From: UBA5239 sp031548025
Lineage (GTDB): Bacteria; Verrucomicrobiota; Lentisphaeria; Victivallales; Victivallaceae
Assembly (NCBI GenBank): GCA_031548025.1
Contig: JAVBRM010000050.1
Coordinates: forward strand, 3,441 to 67,440
Direction of reading: 5' to 3'
Length of the DNA: 64,000 nucleotides
The first letter of the stretch is position 1; every line of letters begins with the position of its first letter. Below are positions 32,443 to 42,024 of the stretch, one piece after another. A model generated the notes under the pieces. The model saw only the letters and a list, made by a program, of their open reading frames with translations, was not told the origin of the DNA and did not search any database. Made by a program: the position numbers and the translations under genes.

Positions 32443-33474
32443 ATGATTGGAATATCAATGCATAAAACAAGCAGAAAAATTACAATCCGGGATGTGGCGA
32501 AGAGCGCCGGGGTCAGTATTACCACCGTCAGCGGAGTGCTGAACGGCTTGGATGAATTCTCCGAAGCCACGGTCAAAAAAGTGTGGGATGTCGCCCATTC
32601 GCTGAATTATGTGCCGAATAAAGGAGCCCGGAATCTGCGCAACGACAGCGAGCGGCTGAAAACCAATCTCATCATGCGGATCAACTACAAAAGTTCCTGT
32701 TTGACCGAAGACAGTTTTTCCGCTTACCGGACTCATCTCTTTGATACTCACGCACAGAAAAACGGTTTTTTTGCCACCAATTACCATTATGACCGCCTGG
32801 AGGGTTTCCGGTGTCCGCTGTTGCTCGACAATCTGGTCGATGGGGTGATTCTGGGATTGCCGCATCCCGAGGTTATCAAGGTCATCAAATCCAAACTTCC
32901 GGGGGTTTTGATGGACGTCTCGGTTTCTGCCGAAGAAGCCGGCATGCCGGTGGTCAAGATGAATATTCTGGACGGTTGCCGTCGGGTATTCGCGAAACAT
33001 TCCAAGCGCCGTTTTGCCATCCTGAGGGCTACTCCGGAGGAGGGGGTCTATGTCAATGATGACTATTTTCATATTGCCGCGCGCCAGGCGGGGATGGAAT
33101 ACGATATTGAATTCGTCGGTTCCTGCGATCTGGTAATGCCGTTTGCGCCGGAAATCCACTCGATCGTCATGGCCGAAGCCGCGGAAAAAGTGTATCAGTT
33201 GATCCGCCGGAAAAAAATCGACGCGGTTTTTGTGACCAATATCGTTTACGCCAAAGGTCTTCAATCGTACCTGGCCGGAAAAGGGGTGAAAATGCCGGAA
33301 GACTTCGTTATCGTATCTTCCAATTACAGGAATGAGGCGTTGCCGGGCATTGTTTCAATCGCTTATGACTGGGAAAAATTGATGAGTACGTCCATCGATG
33401 TTTTGGCGAAATTGATCAATAAAGAAACGATATCCTGTATGGAATACCTTATCCCGGCCAAAGTGGACCGGTAA
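32443..33474 (+). CDS. LacI-family regulator of cassette 2
   Basis: A 343-aa repressor. The HTH is at about residues 13-60 (ITIRDVAKSAGVSITTVSGVLNGL, VWDVAHSLNYVPNKGARNLR) with the hinge after it; the sensor domain is a periplasmic-binding-protein fold (VDGVILGLP, GVLMDVSVSA, KIDAVFVTNIVYAKGLQSYL, MPEDFVIVSSN). ATG 32458 is an alternative start; neither start has a clear ribosome site. The operator at 32418 fits autoregulation. It is followed after 22 bp by the cassette 2 pseudopilin gene, so regulator and target share a transcript. The inducer is probably a fucose-containing sugar, given the GH29 gene, but that is inference. Confidence 0.9.
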   Translation: MIGISMHKTSRKITIRDVAKSAGVSITTVSGVLNGLDEFSEATVKKVWDVAHSLNYVPNKGARNLRNDSERLKTNLIMRINYKSSCLTEDSFSAYRTHLFDTHAQKNGFFATNYHYDRLEGFRCPLLLDNLVDGVILGLPHPEVIKVIKSKLPGVLMDVSVSAEEAGMPVVKMNILDGCRRVFAKHSKRRFAILRATPEEGVYVNDDYFHIAARQAGMEYDIEFVGSCDLVMPFAPEIHSIVMAEAAEKVYQLIRRKKIDAVFVTNIVYAKGLQSYLAGKGVKMPEDFVIVSSNYRNEALPGIVSIAYDWEKLMSTSIDVLAKLINKETISCMEYLIPAKVDR

Positions 33475-33496
33475 ATTTAAAGTGTGAGGGCAGGCA

Positions 33497-34177
33497 ATGA
33501 AACTTGAGCGAACAAAAGAATTTACACTTATCGAGTTATTGGTGGTAATTACGATAATAGCGATATTGGCGACAATGCTGCTGCCTGCCTTGAATAAAGC
33601 GCGGGTAACGGCCCGGGGGGCCGGGTGTAAGTCGAATTTGAAGCAAATCGGATCGGCGGCGGCCAGTTATCTGGTCGATTACGGTTATTACCTGCCGGCA
33701 GAATTGGACAGCTCCAGCGGGCGAAAATGGGCTCAATTCTGCATTCCTTATCTGGGGCGAAAAGAGAGCGATTTCAAGTGGGGAATGGACTACGCGCTGT
33801 ATTCGAAAATGCTTTTGTGTCCGGCCGAAACAAAATACATTATGGGAATCAATACCGGTGATCCGAGCGCGGCCAATCAATTGCCTTTCAAAATATTTAT
33901 CAACAGTAATTTTACCGTGAATTACCGGCTGCACGGAAGCAATTATTTCAAAGGAAATTTTCCGCATCCGAGCATGGCGTATCATTTGGCGGACGGGATC
34001 ACGAACTGGTATCTTTATTCCGCCGCCAACGTTCCGGACAGGATAGCCGGCAGGCGCCACAACGGACCGGCCAACGTGCTTTACCTCGATGCGCACGTCG
34101 GCAGCGAAAAAGTGTTTTACGAGAAATATATCGCATTGGATATGACTTTGACCGCGGTAGGCGTGGTCGTAAAATAA
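33497..34177 (+). CDS. Pseudopilin-like H-x9-DG protein, cassette 2
   Basis: A 226-aa pseudopilin-like protein. FTLIELLVVITIIAILATM starts at residue 9, preceded by Glu rather than Gly. The C-terminal motif RRHNGPANVLYLDAHVG has histidine, nine residues, then DA, a slight variant of H-x9-DG. Between them are CKSNLKQIGSAAASYLVDYGYY and CPAETKY, common to these proteins. It lies between the LacI gene (22 bp) and the 1120-aa secreted protein (18 bp). Confidence 0.9.
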   Translation: MKLERTKEFTLIELLVVITIIAILATMLLPALNKARVTARGAGCKSNLKQIGSAAASYLVDYGYYLPAELDSSSGRKWAQFCIPYLGRKESDFKWGMDYALYSKMLLCPAETKYIMGINTGDPSAANQLPFKIFINSNFTVNYRLHGSNYFKGNFPHPSMAYHLADGITNWYLYSAANVPDRIAGRRHNGPANVLYLDAHVGSEKVFYEKYIALDMTLTAVGVVVK

Positions 34178-34195
34178 CCCAAAGGGAACAGTCTG

Positions 34196-37100
34196 ATGAA
34201 AAAAATCTTATCTATGCTGCTAATGAGCTTGATTGTCATGGCCGGATACAGTCAGAATCTGCTTAAAAACGGTTCATTTGAAGAGTGGGCGGAGGGCGAT
34301 CCGCTGCCGAAATATTGGTCTACCCACAGCCGTAAGGATATTACCGAAAAGCTGAGCCGCGAAACCGAGATAGTCCGCGACGGCAAAATATCCGCCAAAT
34401 ACAAAAATGCCTCGATGGGACATATGCTGTTTCAATCCGTTCCGGTGAAGGAGGGGGAATTTTACGATATTTCATTTCAGACCAAGACCAATATCGGGAT
34501 GTATGAAGTCCGGTTGATGTATTATTGGCTGAGCGCCGATAACAAGCGGATACCGAATGTCAACGAAAATAAGACCGCGCCCAGCGCCACCGGGGTGAAT
34601 GACTGGATGACCATAGCTCATAAAAACATGCAGGCGCCCCCCGGCGCGGTAAGGCTGATGATCAATGTCGTGCCGAACGACGCCTGGTCGAAGCGTACAG
34701 TCCCGGGTGAATTCTGGGTGGATGACGTCCGGATCGAAAAGAGCAAAGTGGAAACGGTTGACAAAAACTACTTGCCGCTCTCATCGGTGCCGGTTCTGGA
34801 CAAGGTCGCCATTACTCTTGACGGCAAGCTGGATGAGGCAGTCTGGCAGCGGGGCAGTGTGATTACCAATCTGGCTACGCCGATCATGTATTCGCCGGAG
34901 GTGGCGCAGACCCGTTGCATTATGCTGGCGGATTCGGAGTATCTGTATATCGGCGCCAAAATGTTCCGCAATGCCGCCAGCGCCAAGGGGCCGGAAAAAG
35001 CCCACGAGCGGGACAAAGGTTCGATGAGCGATCAATTTGAACTGTTTTTCAAGCCGGAACCGACGATGGTTGAACAGTTTCATTTCATGTTCGACCCGGC
35101 CGGTTCGATCTGGGATTCCAAACAGGTATTCCATGATGGAAAAATCCCGGTAGGCGAATATCTGAATACCCGAAATGACAATAGCTGGAATGCCGGTAAA
35201 CTGGAAATCGTAACCGCCGAACAGGAAGACGGCTGGTCGCTGGAATGCCGGATTCCTTACAGCGATCTCGGCTGCAAAGCGCCGAAACTGGAAGCCATAT
35301 GGAAGGCCAACGTTTGCCGTGGCGACTATGGGCAGAGCGGGACGACCCACAATCAACTTTCGTCCTGGGGACTGTTGAAACTGATTCAATTTGCCGACAA
35401 TAATTTCTGGGGTGATTTGGTGTTTCGCAAAAATCCGGTCGCGGTTCACGACGTGAAGATTCAGACCATGACGAATAATGTGGCGGTGTCGCTGTGGGCT
35501 CCCGCCGATGCCAAAGCGGAGATCGTTATCGAGCACCTGAACGATACCGGATCGGTGATCGAGCTGGGGCGTCAGGCGGTGGAGCTGAAAAAGGATAAAG
35601 AAGAATTTGTAATAGTTCCGCTGAATGCCCAAACGGATGTTTACTGGGTCAGTGTTTACGGAGACGGCAAACTGATGTTCCGCAGCGGCGGCCGGGCGAT
35701 GGGGAAAATTATTGCCCTGGGCACCCGGGACGTCCTGAATGTCCGGAAGAATCAATTGTATGTAGCCAACGATACTTTCAGTTACAATGGATTTATGTTC
35801 AGGCATACCCTGCAGGGCGGTGGCCCCAACAAAGTTTTCGGCAATCCGTCCGAGCTCGACGTGAAGATCATCGCCGAGGTGCCGGAAGGGGTGGAAATTC
35901 CTTATCTGGTCTACAGCAATTGGGGCGGCGACAATGAGGCCTCGAAGCCTTTGAAAGAGGAAGTCATTGAGCGTAACAGCGGCAAATATACCCGCTATAC
36001 TTTGAGAGGCAATATCAGCAAAGTGAATTCACCGCTGATCTTCTTCCGGGCAAAACTCAAGGAAGGATACAAGGGCAAAATGTATCTGTACGCGGTTTGG
36101 AAAGACGGCTCTCAGGCTCCGGTGGAATATGATTTCGAAGTGGTCAAATTCGGCAGGCACAAACCGTTTGAACGCATGCAGCTCCGCTTGGACGACCTGA
36201 CTCCGCGTTTCGCCGCGCTGATGTCCGAAAATCCGGTCGCGGAACTCCCGACCATGGGCATCAACGTTTTCAAAATTCCAATGAATCCGAGTAAAATTAA
36301 ATTGTATTACAAGGAAACCAAAGAAACTGCCGCCCAGCTCTACGACCGCCTTTACAATGAGATGAAAAACAGCCCCAACAAATGGTTCTTCTCTGTTCAG
36401 AACGAGCTCAACGGCGTTTTGCGGTATTGGGGAAATGAAATCAAATCAGGAAACAAACTGAACCTCGTGCCCGATGAAAAAGCGCTGTTCCGGGATATCG
36501 ACGGCAAGCCGGTGCGAAATCAGTTCGGCTGGAATTCAGTTTGCCCGATGTACCGTGGGATCAATTATCAAAAAGAACTGGATTATATTGCGGAATGCGA
36601 AGCGGTGAGCAAATACGGAGTCCGCTGGTTCGTCCTGGACTGGGAAATTTTCCCCGATTTTAAACAGCAATGCTTCTGTGATAATTGCGTTGACCGCCTT
36701 TGGCCCGAATATTGCCGCGAACATAAGATCGCCGTGAGCAATCCGCGTGAATTCATGAAAGACCCGAAGCAAAATCCGGAACTTTTCAAGGCTTGGAAAG
36801 AGTTTTATGAAAGCAACCGAGGCCAAATGTATGTGGACCTGAAAAATGATCTGGCGCGGAGAACCAAGGAGAAAACCGGCGAAGATACCAGATTTTATCT
36901 TTCCGAATGGACCGGTCCTATAAAACATCTGATGAAGGGAATCGATTATTTCGACTGGGCATATGCCTATCGCGATCCGCAGACCCGTTATGAGCTCGTG
37001 GACGAGGTATTCACCAATGTCGCGAAAGGATCGTCCAAACAGATCGTGGCGTCGGTCAACAATATGCAGGGGTGTGAGCTGAATCGACAGTATGCGCCGA

Positions 37101-37558
37101 TATCGCTGTATTACAATATGTTCGAATCCGCCTCGCTTGGCGTCCGGGGATTTGAGTGGTGGTATTGCCCGACTTTCAACACCATGGACTTCAAATTCAT
37201 TATGGACGGTCTGCGGACGATCCGCCCCTACGAAGACCTGATTCTCGACGGCACGGTAACGGTCGCCATCAAGGGCGAAAACTGTACTGCGCGCCGGGTA
37301 AGTCTGGACGACGAATCGTTGTATTGCGTTCGCAATTATCTGTTGAAAGAAAAAGGGAAAGCCATACTCGAATTCGAGGTTAAAACCGCCTCGGAACTTC
37401 ATGACGCCGCCACCGGCGAAAAACTGGCGGATTTGAAGACCGGCAAGAATCAAGTAACCATAGAACTTTCGCCCGAAGGCAACAAGCTGGCCCGGCTGCT
37501 TTACCTGGGGCCGGCCGGTAAATTCGCCGCCAGGCAGAAAGCCGCGGAAATCAAATAG
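34196..37558 (+). CDS. Large secreted putative glycan-active protein with CFCxxC motif, cassette 2
   Basis: A 1120-aa protein with a signal peptide (1-19). Residues 21-185 form a CBM4/9-like domain (NLLKNGSFEEWAEGDPLPKYW ... FWVDDVRIEK) and 205-410 a CBM9-like domain (ITLDGKLDEAVWQRG, SDQFELFFKP, WSLECRIPYSDL). A TIM-barrel-like domain follows from about 660 to 1010, including FVLDWE with Glu817 and, nine residues after it, CFCDNC at 826-831. That Glu plus CFCxxC pair recurs in the large proteins of cassettes 4 and 5. A short beta domain closes the protein. It is probably a hydrolase on the cell surface or outside; the family number and substrate are unknown. GH29 follows after 10 bp. Confidence 0.75.
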   Translation: MKKILSMLLMSLIVMAGYSQNLLKNGSFEEWAEGDPLPKYWSTHSRKDITEKLSRETEIVRDGKISAKYKNASMGHMLFQSVPVKEGEFYDISFQTKTNIGMYEVRLMYYWLSADNKRIPNVNENKTAPSATGVNDWMTIAHKNMQAPPGAVRLMINVVPNDAWSKRTVPGEFWVDDVRIEKSKVETVDKNYLPLSSVPVLDKVAITLDGKLDEAVWQRGSVITNLATPIMYSPEVAQTRCIMLADSEYLYIGAKMFRNAASAKGPEKAHERDKGSMSDQFELFFKPEPTMVEQFHFMFDPAGSIWDSKQVFHDGKIPVGEYLNTRNDNSWNAGKLEIVTAEQEDGWSLECRIPYSDLGCKAPKLEAIWKANVCRGDYGQSGTTHNQLSSWGLLKLIQFADNNFWGDLVFRKNPVAVHDVKIQTMTNNVAVSLWAPADAKAEIVIEHLNDTGSVIELGRQAVELKKDKEEFVIVPLNAQTDVYWVSVYGDGKLMFRSGGRAMGKIIALGTRDVLNVRKNQLYVANDTFSYNGFMFRHTLQGGGPNKVFGNPSELDVKIIAEVPEGVEIPYLVYSNWGGDNEASKPLKEEVIERNSGKYTRYTLRGNISKVNSPLIFFRAKLKEGYKGKMYLYAVWKDGSQAPVEYDFEVVKFGRHKPFERMQLRLDDLTPRFAALMSENPVAELPTMGINVFKIPMNPSKIKLYYKETKETAAQLYDRLYNEMKNSPNKWFFSVQNELNGVLRYWGNEIKSGNKLNLVPDEKALFRDIDGKPVRNQFGWNSVCPMYRGINYQKELDYIAECEAVSKYGVRWFVLDWEIFPDFKQQCFCDNCVDRLWPEYCREHKIAVSNPREFMKDPKQNPELFKAWKEFYESNRGQMYVDLKNDLARRTKEKTGEDTRFYLSEWTGPIKHLMKGIDYFDWAYAYRDPQTRYELVDEVFTNVAKGSSKQIVASVNNMQGCELNRQYAPISLYYNMFESASLGVRGFEWWYCPTFNTMDFKFIMDGLRTIRPYEDLILDGTVTVAIKGENCTARRVSLDDESLYCVRNYLLKEKGKAILEFEVKTASELHDAATGEKLADLKTGKNQVTIELSPEGNKLARLLYLGPAGKFAARQKAAEIK

Positions 37559-37568
37559 GATAATATTT

Positions 37569-38717
37569 ATGAATTCGTTGCAAAATAAATTTCACGAACT
37601 GGCGTACGGCATGTTCATCCATTACGGGATCTATTCGCTCCATGCGCGGGGCGAATGGGTCTGGTACAAGGAGCGCATGCCCGCCGAAGAATATTTCAGC
37701 GTGGCCGCTGATTTCAAACCGCGCCCCGGTTGTGCACGGGAATGGGCCCGGATCGCAGTCCGGGCCGGCATGAAATACATGGTCTTGACGACCCGCCATC
37801 ACGACGGATATTTCCTGGGCCGGAGGTTGTTGGATGAGTATTGTACCGCCTGCCGCGAACACGGCTTGGGAATCGGTTTTTATTATTCGGTGATGGACTG
37901 GGCGGACAGTAATTTCCGCAATGGCCCGGACTCGCCCGGCTGGGCGGATTTCGTGGCGAAAACTCATCGGCAGATCGAAGACTTGGCGACCGGTTACGGC
38001 GATATTGATTATCTCTTTTATGATGGTTGCCCCGCGCCGGAATTGTGGGATGCGACCGGGCTTCACGCCCGTTTGCGGCGGCTGCAACCGGGCATGCTGA
38101 TCAGTTGCCGTTGCGGTCTCGATGAAGATGTCTATTCATCGGAACAAACCTCGCGTTCGCACCCCGGCAAACTCTGGGAAAGCTGCTACACCATCAACGA
38201 TTCCTGGGGCTGCAACCGGCTTGACAACAACTGGAAATCTCCGGCGGAAATCATCAAACTGCTGGCGGCTTTGCGGCACAACGGCGGCAATCTGCTCTTG
38301 AATGTCGGTCCGTTGCCGGATGGCACTATTCACCCGCAGGAAAAGAAAACTCTCGATACAATCGGCGAATGGCTGAACAAAAACGGCGAATCCGTTTACA
38401 AGGTTCAACCGCATCCGTTTGACTATGCGGACCAGGAGATTTCGACCGGGCGTGGAAACACGATCTATATCACGCTGACCACGGATTACATCGGACAGAA
38501 AAAAATGATCTGCGGAATCGGCAACAAAATAAACCGCATTACCATGCTCGCGGACGGTTCGGATATCGAGTTCAGGCAGGAAAAAGACCGGCTATGGCTG
38601 ACCGGGCTGAAAGACCGCCGTGAGGATGAATTGCCGCGAGTCCTGAAACTGGAACTCGACGGCAAACCCATCGGCGCTCCCAACCCGATGCGCCCGCAAA
38701 CCACAGTCCGCACCTGA
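37569..38717 (+). CDS. GH29 alpha-L-fucosidase
   Basis: A 382-aa protein of family GH29. It opens with FHELAYGMFIHYGIYSL, has LTTRHHDGYFL at 73-83 and the nucleophile motif DIDYLFYDG with Asp152. The GCNRLDNNWKS and GGNLLLNVGPLPDG blocks are conserved. It is shorter than usual (about 430-500) and has deletions near the usual SxxxTDW segment. There is no signal peptide, so it acts in the cytoplasm on imported fucosylated oligosaccharides. It lies between the large secreted protein and a six-hairpin glycosidase of the same operon. Confidence 0.88.
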   Translation: MNSLQNKFHELAYGMFIHYGIYSLHARGEWVWYKERMPAEEYFSVAADFKPRPGCAREWARIAVRAGMKYMVLTTRHHDGYFLGRRLLDEYCTACREHGLGIGFYYSVMDWADSNFRNGPDSPGWADFVAKTHRQIEDLATGYGDIDYLFYDGCPAPELWDATGLHARLRRLQPGMLISCRCGLDEDVYSSEQTSRSHPGKLWESCYTINDSWGCNRLDNNWKSPAEIIKLLAALRHNGGNLLLNVGPLPDGTIHPQEKKTLDTIGEWLNKNGESVYKVQPHPFDYADQEISTGRGNTIYITLTTDYIGQKKMICGIGNKINRITMLADGSDIEFRQEKDRLWLTGLKDRREDELPRVLKLELDGKPIGAPNPMRPQTTVRT

Positions 38718-38735
38718 TTACTCTGGGGTATAGCT

Positions 38736-41033
38736 ATGATAACACAGAAATATGATTTCCGGAATATTGATGAACTTACCTGGTCGCAAATTCGAGATTT
38801 GAAGCAATTAACCGGTCCGGCCCCATATTCGATTCATATGCCGCTGAATCTGCCGGAGTCGGAACACCTGATTTTCTGCGATGCGGCGTTGAATGCATAT
38901 ACGCTTCCGGTTCCGCCGGATATCATTACTCACTCGAAGGAAAGTACCGCCCGGATTCTGGTTGCCCGGATGCTCCTGGTCAGTTTTGCATTCGGCGAAG
39001 CGCCGTTCGTTCCCGATTTCCGGCTCAGTCGCCTGCGGCGGCGCGACGGCAAGTATCCGCAGGTTAACGCTCAATATTTTGCCCATGATATTCACTATGA
39101 ACTCGATTACTGCGCCGCTCCCGGCAAGCTGCTGTGGATCCGCTGCCGGGCCACCAATAAAAACGCGGAAAAATGCCTCGTCAACATCCGTTGCAAGGCC
39201 GGGTTTCCGGTGGAACGCAAGATTTTCGATTATCACTATGTGGAATTTCGCTGGGACGCGTCGCATTATCAATATGAGGCCGAACGCATTAATTGCCGAA
39301 ATCATATTCTCAACGGCCCGAAAGGCGATTTCGGGCGAATTTACCCCGGCGGCTTCAATTTTGATTTCGAGGAATCATTTCAGTATGGCGACGAAAACTA
39401 TAACACGACTTTCCGCTGTGGAATGCCCTATTTCGTCCAACCCGCCATGCGAATCAAAAACGGCACGGATTTTCTGAATTTCCATGCAGAGCTGGAACCG
39501 GGAGAAACCCGGGAATTTGCGCTGGCTTTTCAGACTGAAACCGGCTCTCTCCCCGGCCCTGACGCCACCTACGAGCAGGCCGCTTGGGCTGGACTGGAAA
39601 TCTGGCGCGATAAACTGACACAACACCCAAAATTCGATTTCGGCGATCCGGAAATCAATGATATATTCAGCGCCTTGCAACTCACGAATATCCAATTGCT
39701 GCTGGAAAAACAAAATCATCTCCAACCGTGTCAGGGCGGCAGCAGCGAACGCTTCTTTGTCTGGGTCTGGGAAGCGATGGAAATGTTGCGTCCGATGTTG
39801 CGGCTCGGTTATTTTTCCGAGGCTCGGCGGGTACTGGAATTTTTCTTTACGCTGCAGGATGGCGGGTATCCTCCGGTTGGCGAGTTCACTTCGCTGGAAG
39901 GCGCGGTTGGTACGACCGGCCCGCGCTGGGCCAATGCCACCGGTTCCGCGCTGCTGCTGGCATCGCTGTATTTGAAATATTCCGGCGATCGGGAATTTCA
40001 GGGACGTTACCTGACGCCTATGCTCCGGGCGGCCAAATGGATCATCCGCGAAATCCAAGCCACCCGTAAACCGATGCCGGATGGTTCGCGTTCCCGTTTC
40101 CATGGCCTGATGCCGAAAGCATGTGCGTCCGACGGCGACTTCGGCTATGTGATTGCGTTTACCGACAGTTGGACCTGTCGGGGCCTGAGTGAGTTTGCCA
40201 TATTTATGAAGTCGATTCAACACCCGGAAGCCGAAGGTTTGATCCGTGAAGTCGAGCTCTATCGCCGGGACATCGACCGGGCAATCGCCCTGATCAGCCG
40301 CGACGATGGTTTTATCGACCGAAAAATGAACGCCGAGGGGAGACTGACCCCGAAATTCAAGGTCATTACCGGTGCGTTTCATTTTCACTATTGCGGCCTG
40401 ATATCACCGCGCGACGAACGCATGCGCGCTTTTACCACATATCAGGAAAAACATGAATTCGACGGTTTTTTCTGCGCGCCGATGGATGACGACGTCATGT
40501 ATGTCAGTACCGGGGAACTCGGTATGAGTCTTTTCTATATGCAGAATGGCGAGTGGAAAAAAGCCTGGTGCGCCGCAACCACTCTGCTGCGGTTCGGCAT
40601 GAGCCATGACCTCTACCTGACTCAGGAGCGGTATTCGCTGACCAATCCGGCTTATACGCCGTGGCAGCCGAATGCCAGCGGCAACGGCCGGCAACTTGAA
40701 CTTTTCATGGACACCCTGTATTATGAAATCTCCGAATGTGAAATACTGCTGTTCGGCGGTATCGCGCCGTTTGAGTTCCTTGATCGCGAACAATTCGGCA
40801 TCCGGAATCTGTATACCGGCTTCGGCCCCTTCAATATGACCAGCCGGGCAGAAAAATTGACGCTCGAATGGCCGGAAGGCATTCCGGCGGACATCCTGCT
40901 CCGTTTTCCCGAATACTACCAGCTCGAATTTACCGGACCGGTCAATTCCCTTGGAGATGGCTGTTTCTCCACGACTGCGCCAATCCGGCTTCTGGAAGCC
41001 GCAATCAAAGTCGCCCCGGGCAGTTGTTTTTGA
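38736..41033 (+). CDS. Six-hairpin (alpha/alpha)6 glycosidase-like protein
   Basis: A 765-aa cytoplasmic protein without a signal peptide. An N-terminal beta-sandwich (about 1-280) precedes a helical toroid (about 300-700) with repeats such as FFVWVWEAMEMLRPMLRLGYFSEARRVLEFFF and LLLASLYLKYSGDREFQGRYLTPMLRAAKWI, typical of glycogen-debranching, rhamnosidase and GH116-like six-hairpin enzymes. Acidic candidates are in VWEAMEML and ECEILLFGG. No family number can be given. As the last gene of cassette 2 it probably completes the breakdown of a fucose-containing oligosaccharide. Its stop is 7 bp from the convergent AraC gene. Confidence 0.75.
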   Translation: MITQKYDFRNIDELTWSQIRDLKQLTGPAPYSIHMPLNLPESEHLIFCDAALNAYTLPVPPDIITHSKESTARILVARMLLVSFAFGEAPFVPDFRLSRLRRRDGKYPQVNAQYFAHDIHYELDYCAAPGKLLWIRCRATNKNAEKCLVNIRCKAGFPVERKIFDYHYVEFRWDASHYQYEAERINCRNHILNGPKGDFGRIYPGGFNFDFEESFQYGDENYNTTFRCGMPYFVQPAMRIKNGTDFLNFHAELEPGETREFALAFQTETGSLPGPDATYEQAAWAGLEIWRDKLTQHPKFDFGDPEINDIFSALQLTNIQLLLEKQNHLQPCQGGSSERFFVWVWEAMEMLRPMLRLGYFSEARRVLEFFFTLQDGGYPPVGEFTSLEGAVGTTGPRWANATGSALLLASLYLKYSGDREFQGRYLTPMLRAAKWIIREIQATRKPMPDGSRSRFHGLMPKACASDGDFGYVIAFTDSWTCRGLSEFAIFMKSIQHPEAEGLIREVELYRRDIDRAIALISRDDGFIDRKMNAEGRLTPKFKVITGAFHFHYCGLISPRDERMRAFTTYQEKHEFDGFFCAPMDDDVMYVSTGELGMSLFYMQNGEWKKAWCAATTLLRFGMSHDLYLTQERYSLTNPAYTPWQPNASGNGRQLELFMDTLYYEISECEILLFGGIAPFEFLDREQFGIRNLYTGFGPFNMTSRAEKLTLEWPEGIPADILLRFPEYYQLEFTGPVNSLGDGCFSTTAPIRLLEAAIKVAPGSCF

Positions 41034-41040
41034 TGAAGAA

Positions 41041-41865
41041 TTACTTGTTCCTGTAGCGGGCCGGGGTCATGCCGAAATTCTCCCGGAACAACTTGCTGAA
41101 ATAATTGGTCTGGCGGAAATTCAACACCTGGCAGACCTGGTCCGGCGACATGTTGCAGTCCCGCAGCAGCCAGCAGGCTTCCTGCAATTTGAGGTTGATC
41201 ACAAACTGATGCGGGGTATGCTCGAAGACCCGCGTCCAGTGACGGAAAAAAGTACGCCGGGACATGCCGTATCGGCGGGCCAGTTCGGTGTAGTCGAGTT
41301 CCTCCTTGAAATGCAGTTGCAGATATGAGGATATCCGGCGGATTTGCTGCTCGTGAAAATCGTTTTCTTCGGCTTCGCATTTTTTCTGACGGTCCAGTTT
41401 GACCCACAGCAGATAACAGAGGGTGTCGATCTGGTCGGCCATGCCGTAATCGACGGAATGTTCCTGTGATTCCTTGATTTCCTGAATCAGATCGGTGATA
41501 TCCGGCGTCAATTCGATATCCCAAACCAACGGTTCCCGCAGCAATCCGGCCTGTTTGAAACAGGTGGCGGACTCCGCCGTAAACGAAATATAAAATATTT
41601 CCTGGTCCGTTACGGCATGGTTCCGGCAATAATGCATGTTCGGTTTTTTGATGATGACATGGGGATAACGCGAGGTGTAATTTTTGCCTTCCACGGTCTG
41701 TTTCAAGGTCGGCGTCTGCGCTGAAAGCCGCAAGCACAATTCCAGGAACGGCGGCAGTGCGATGTTGCACGTCGACCTGTTGCTCTTCATCTCGCCGAGC
41801 GAAGCCACCCTGAACGGCTGCTGTAAGCGGCGCTCGATGCCGTTTAAATAAATTCTTTCGACCAT
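41041..41865 (-). CDS. AraC-family regulator of cassette 3
   Basis: A 274-aa regulator with a C-terminal AraC domain (about 175-272: YTELARRYGMSRRTFFRHWTRVFEHTP then MSPDQVCQVLNFRQTNYFSKLFRENFGMTPARYR). The N-terminal half is the same unnamed sensor type as in the AraC protein at 15969. An upstream GTG at 41883 is possible, but ATG 41865 has a well-spaced AAGAGG site. It is divergent from the DUF4434 gene at 42025, with 159 bp between them, and probably activates cassette 3. Confidence 0.88.
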   Translation of the reverse strand: MVERIYLNGIERRLQQPFRVASLGEMKSNRSTCNIALPPFLELCLRLSAQTPTLKQTVEGKNYTSRYPHVIIKKPNMHYCRNHAVTDQEIFYISFTAESATCFKQAGLLREPLVWDIELTPDITDLIQEIKESQEHSVDYGMADQIDTLCYLLWVKLDRQKKCEAEENDFHEQQIRRISSYLQLHFKEELDYTELARRYGMSRRTFFRHWTRVFEHTPHQFVINLKLQEACWLLRDCNMSPDQVCQVLNFRQTNYFSKLFRENFGMTPARYRNK

Positions 41866-41952
41866 AACCCGTACCTCTTGCACTTTAATATCTATTATTA
41901 TACATAAAGAGATGAATATTTCAAATTATATTTGGCACTAAAACATATTTCA

Positions 41953-41997
41953 TTGACACAAATAGGTCTTGCCGTTTTATCGAAAAACAGTTATAAT
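41953..41997 (+). promoter_or_regulatory. Promoter region of cassette 3
   Basis: TATAAT at 41992-41997 pairs with TTGCCG at 41969-41974 (17 bp). A separate consensus TTGACA at 41953-41958 pairs with TTTTAT at 41975-41980 (16 bp). Two overlapping promoters are possible. An AAGGAGC site precedes ATG 42025. Confidence 0.55.
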
Positions 41998-42024
41998 ATA
42001 GGCATGATAATCAAGGAGCAGTAA

